From: Acidisphaera sp035272265
Lineage (GTDB): Bacteria; Pseudomonadota; Alphaproteobacteria; Acetobacterales; Acetobacteraceae
Assembly: GCA_035272265.1 (NCBI GenBank)
Contig: DATEQV010000061.1
Location: 1-8,240 of the forward strand
Reading direction: 5' to 3'
Length of the DNA: 8,240 nucleotides
Both the position numbers and the translations under genes were made by a program. Shown here one piece after another: positions 6,665-8,240 of the stretch. How positions within the stretch are numbered: the first letter of the stretch is position 1; each line of letters opens with the position of its first letter. The notes beneath the pieces are model-generated. The model did no database searches and was not told where the DNA came from. It saw only the letters and a list, made by a program, of their open reading frames with translations.

Positions 6665-7137
6665 CGGCTCGGGGCCGTTGCGGGCGACGTCTCGCGGTGT
6701 CGCGCCCAGAATTGCCGGCGGCTTTCGCGGTATTGTCGGCGCTCGGCGAGCAGGCGCACGGCGCCGCGGCGGGCGAGCTTGTAGAGCGCGACCTCGGCCT
6801 TCCAGTCGCCGGTGTCGCGGGCGGCGATGTAGTGGGCGCGGGCCTGCTCGCAGTGGTGACAGCGGGGCTTGCGGCGATCCGTCCAGCTGTTCGGCGCGTC
6901 GCACCACGAGGTGAGGTCGCGGCGCCAGGGGGTGGCGCGGAACAGCTTCTTCGGCGGCGGCCGGTGCTCGCAGAAGGCGTCGTAGGCGATTTCCAGCCGG
7001 TAGTGCCGCGCCTGGCCGGAGCGCGGTGCCTCGTCGTCCGGCGGCAGCGGCCGCGGGCGGGTCTTGCGGGCATAGGGCACGGCGTCGGCGAGGCGGCGGT
7101 AGAGGCGGATCAGGGACGGTGGGAGCCAGCGCAGCAT
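6628..7137 (-). CDS. Hypothetical protein, N-terminal part of a likely frameshifted gene
   Basis: The start is well supported: AAGGAGG (7144-7150 on the plus strand numbering) lies 6 nt before the ATG at 7137, and a candidate promoter lies just upstream. The 169-residue product opens with MLRWLPPSLIRLYRRL, a basic amphipathic segment. It then has RHYRLEIAYDAFCEHRPPPK, a cysteine cluster (WCDAPNSW, then RCHHCEQARAHY) that could bind a metal, and a basic helical region with ALYKLARRGAVRLLAERRQY. No known domain was recognised. In the last 12 or so residues the sequence becomes Ser/Arg/Pro-rich, while the alternative frame becomes protein-like, so the true product probably continues into the 5687-6664 frame. 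It is divergent from the mgtC-like gene and convergent with speE. Confidence 0.6.
   Translation of the reverse strand: MLRWLPPSLIRLYRRLADAVPYARKTRPRPLPPDDEAPRSGQARHYRLEIAYDAFCEHRPPPKKLFRATPWRRDLTSWCDAPNSWTDRRKPRCHHCEQARAHYIAARDTGDWKAEVALYKLARRGAVRLLAERRQYRESRRQFWARHRETSPATAPSRCRRSSSPSSGR
6671..6674 (-). other. Probable frameshift site (GGGG run)
   Basis: On the coding (minus) strand this is a CCCC run. Adding one C here would join the two frames as SPATAPEPMPPQFEPELWP, with protein-like sequence on both sides. It could be a real mutation, a sequencing or assembly error in a homopolymer, or a -1 recoding event. No classical slippery heptamer is present. Confidence 0.45.
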
Positions 7138-7143
7138 GTTGGC

Positions 7144-7150
7144 CCTCCTT
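7144..7150 (-). promoter_or_regulatory. Strong ribosome binding site for the minus-strand gene
   Basis: AAGGAGG on the minus strand with 6 nt spacing to the ATG at 7137 is the best Shine-Dalgarno match in the window. It selects this ATG over the in-frame start at 7176. Confidence 0.75.
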
Positions 7151-7170
7151 CGGCCCGGGTTGCTATCAGA

Positions 7171-7199
7171 ATACAAGCCTAGGCATGTTTAGCTGGCAA
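7171..7199 (-). promoter_or_regulatory. Candidate promoter for the minus-strand gene
   Basis: On the minus strand, TTGCCA (7194-7199) and TTGTAT (7171-7176) are separated by 17 nt, in an AT-rich patch unlike its surroundings. The expected start site, near 7163, would give a short leader carrying the AAGGAGG site. Confidence 0.35.
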
Positions 7200-7310
7200 G
7201 AGGAAAGTTCGACTACCACGCGCCATGGCCCGTTGGACCGCAATACCCTGGCCTGGGTCGAAACCCGATCACGAACCGCTGCACTGGGTGGATTCCGGAC
7301 CTTCACCTAG

Positions 7311-7339
7311 GGCGGAGATCCGAGTGGGCAGATCTCGCC
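7311..7339. other. Inverted repeat upstream of the mgtC-like gene
   Basis: GGCGGAGATC (7311-7320) and GATCTCGCC (7331-7339) form a stem with one bulged G and a 10-nt loop, about 80 nt before the mgtC-like start. It could be an operator or a leader hairpin. The rest of the 7200-7421 spacer shows no gene. Confidence 0.3.
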
Positions 7340-7421
7340 TGACCGGACCGCGGTAGTGTCGATGCGCGGCCCAGATGCACTCCGTTCGACCGTCTCCCGG
7401 CGGCCGCGGTAAGAGACAGCC

Positions 7422-7844
7422 ATGGACACGTTCGATCTGGTACCTCACGTCAGGGATCTTGCCATCGCCTACGGCCTCGCCGTGCCGATCGGATGGGACC
7501 GGGAACAGGAGGAGCGCACCGCGGGCCTGCGCACCTTCCCGCTGGTCGCGATTGCAAGCTGCGGCTTCATTCAGGCAAGCGAGCACGCCGGCAATGGCTC
7601 GAGCGTCGTCTCTGGAGCGGTCGAGGGCCTGATCGCCGGCATGGGATTTATCGGGGGCGGAACGATCCTCAGGGAGGGGGTGAGCGTGCGCGGCACCGCC
7701 ACCGCCGCAAGCCTGTGGGCCACCGCCGCGATCGGCCTCGCCGTGGGGTTCGGAAGCTACGACGTCGCCGTCGTGATCGCCGTGGCGACGTTCCTGACGC
7801 TGCGACTGCCCAAGCGCAAGAGAAGCAGCAGCTCGCAACTGTGA
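7422..7844 (+). CDS. MgtC/SapB-family membrane protein, short form
   Basis: MgtC/SapB proteins are inner-membrane proteins linked to growth at low magnesium and, in Salmonella MgtC, to inhibition of the F-type ATP synthase. Many family members are uncharacterised. The 140-residue product carries the family signatures: GWDREQEERTAGLRTFPLVA (24-43), matching the GxERE...AGLRT block, and GMGFIGGGTILREG (73-86) followed by VRGTATAASLWATAAIGLAV. About five hydrophobic segments can be seen (roughly 12-25, 38-50, 62-82, 97-110 and 113-128). The protein ends in a short basic Ser-rich tail (KRKRSSSSQL), so the C-terminal soluble domain of Salmonella-type MgtC is absent. The start ATG at 7422 has only a weak purine-rich AAGAGA 5 nt upstream. 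Codon use (GGA, AGG, AGA, ATT, TTT) is a little less GC-biased than in speD/speE, so transfer is possible. No partner gene is in the window. Confidence 0.88.
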   Translation: MDTFDLVPHVRDLAIAYGLAVPIGWDREQEERTAGLRTFPLVAIASCGFIQASEHAGNGSSVVSGAVEGLIAGMGFIGGGTILREGVSVRGTATAASLWATAAIGLAVGFGSYDVAVVIAVATFLTLRLPKRKRSSSSQL

Positions 7845-8240
7845 TGTCCTCGCGTGGTGCTTCAGGGAACGGCCGTGCGGGGAATCCAGGCTCCCCGGTA
7901 GGGGGAAAACAGGTGGGCAGCCCCAGACGCCGCCTGTGGGCCGCCCAGCGGGCCGAGAGAGCCCATGCTGACGCATGACCTGCCCGAGCCGCGCACCGAA
8001 CACCCGACGACGACCAAACCGCTGTCATGTCCGTTTTCAAGGGTTACGAATGCGGAATCCCACCCAGGCGTTTTCCTCCCGGTTGCCTCTTCGGATGCTG
8101 GCATGCGCGGTGGAGGGCGGGCACTGAGCGACGGTTGATCATGCTGTGATACGCGGGTTGGTTACCGCAAGACCATGGTGCGTCGCGGGCCTGCCTCTAT
8201 CTCGTCAACGGAAGTCGTGTTCCAAGCGGTTTATCGAGGG
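7845..8240. other. Stretch without a convincing gene
   Basis: No frame here combines a ribosome binding site, protein-like sequence and adequate length. A frame starting at the ATG at 8175 is open to the window edge (MVRRGPASISSTEVVFQAVY), but it lacks a recognisable ribosome binding site and is too short to judge. A small CCCC-GGTA-GGGG inverted repeat at about 7893-7904 has no following T run. Base composition becomes visibly less GC-rich after about 8020. Confidence 0.5.

Noticed and set aside
6213..6914. 233-codon plus-strand frame
   Set aside because: The translation is Arg/Ser-rich and crosses repeats. The opposite strand has a gene with a strong ribosome binding site.
7269..8003. 244-codon open frame on the minus strand
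   Set aside because: It is antisense to the mgtC-like gene, which has clear family motifs. The reverse translation shows none.
8175..8240. Start of a gene running off the right edge
   Set aside because: It has only 22 codons, no ribosome binding site and no recognisable motif, which is not enough to call.

Overview
The window is GC-rich DNA (roughly 70% by eye) with tightly packed genes and G/C-ending codons. It is most likely from an alphaproteobacterium. The class I SpeD/SpeE pair, the large Ala-rich helical-repeat protein and the GTCATTGCGAG-type palindromic repeats recall Rhodospirillales-like genomes, but that placement rests on memory of such proteins and there is no rRNA or tRNA here to test it.

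Layout, left to right. (1) 2-2371, plus: the 3' part of a large helical-repeat (TPR-like) protein whose start lies outside the window. (2) 2503-4071, plus: an ATP-grasp ligase resembling the PGM1-related peptide ligase family. (3) 4258-4710 and 4881-5762, plus: speD (S-adenosylmethionine decarboxylase) and speE (spermidine synthase). Together these convert S-adenosylmethionine and putrescine to spermidine. A 107-bp palindromic element lies between them. (4) 5761-6455: a repeat-rich zone. It holds a 198-bp tandem duplication whose first unit ends in a diverged copy of the speE 3' end, a 45-bp tandem duplication, and a second copy of the palindromic element. (5) 7137 down to about 6455, minus: an unrecognised gene, apparently split by a -1 frameshift near 6671-6674, with an open frame that runs on through the repeats into the 3' end of speE. 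(6) 7422-7844, plus: a short MgtC/SapB-family membrane protein, separated by a divergent promoter region. (7) 7845-8240: no convincing gene.

The metabolic core is polyamine synthesis. An ATP-grasp amide-forming enzyme directly upstream raises the possibility that a polyamine or amino-acid conjugate is made, but the sequence does not prove this. The most unusual structural feature is the zone behind speE. A degenerate second speE C-terminus (CVPPFVAELMPDAASSPS, against CLPPYIAELLPDISASRQD in the intact gene) is sandwiched between two nearly identical copies of a roughly 140-bp sequence. This looks like the scar of an allele replacement, duplication or insertion event.
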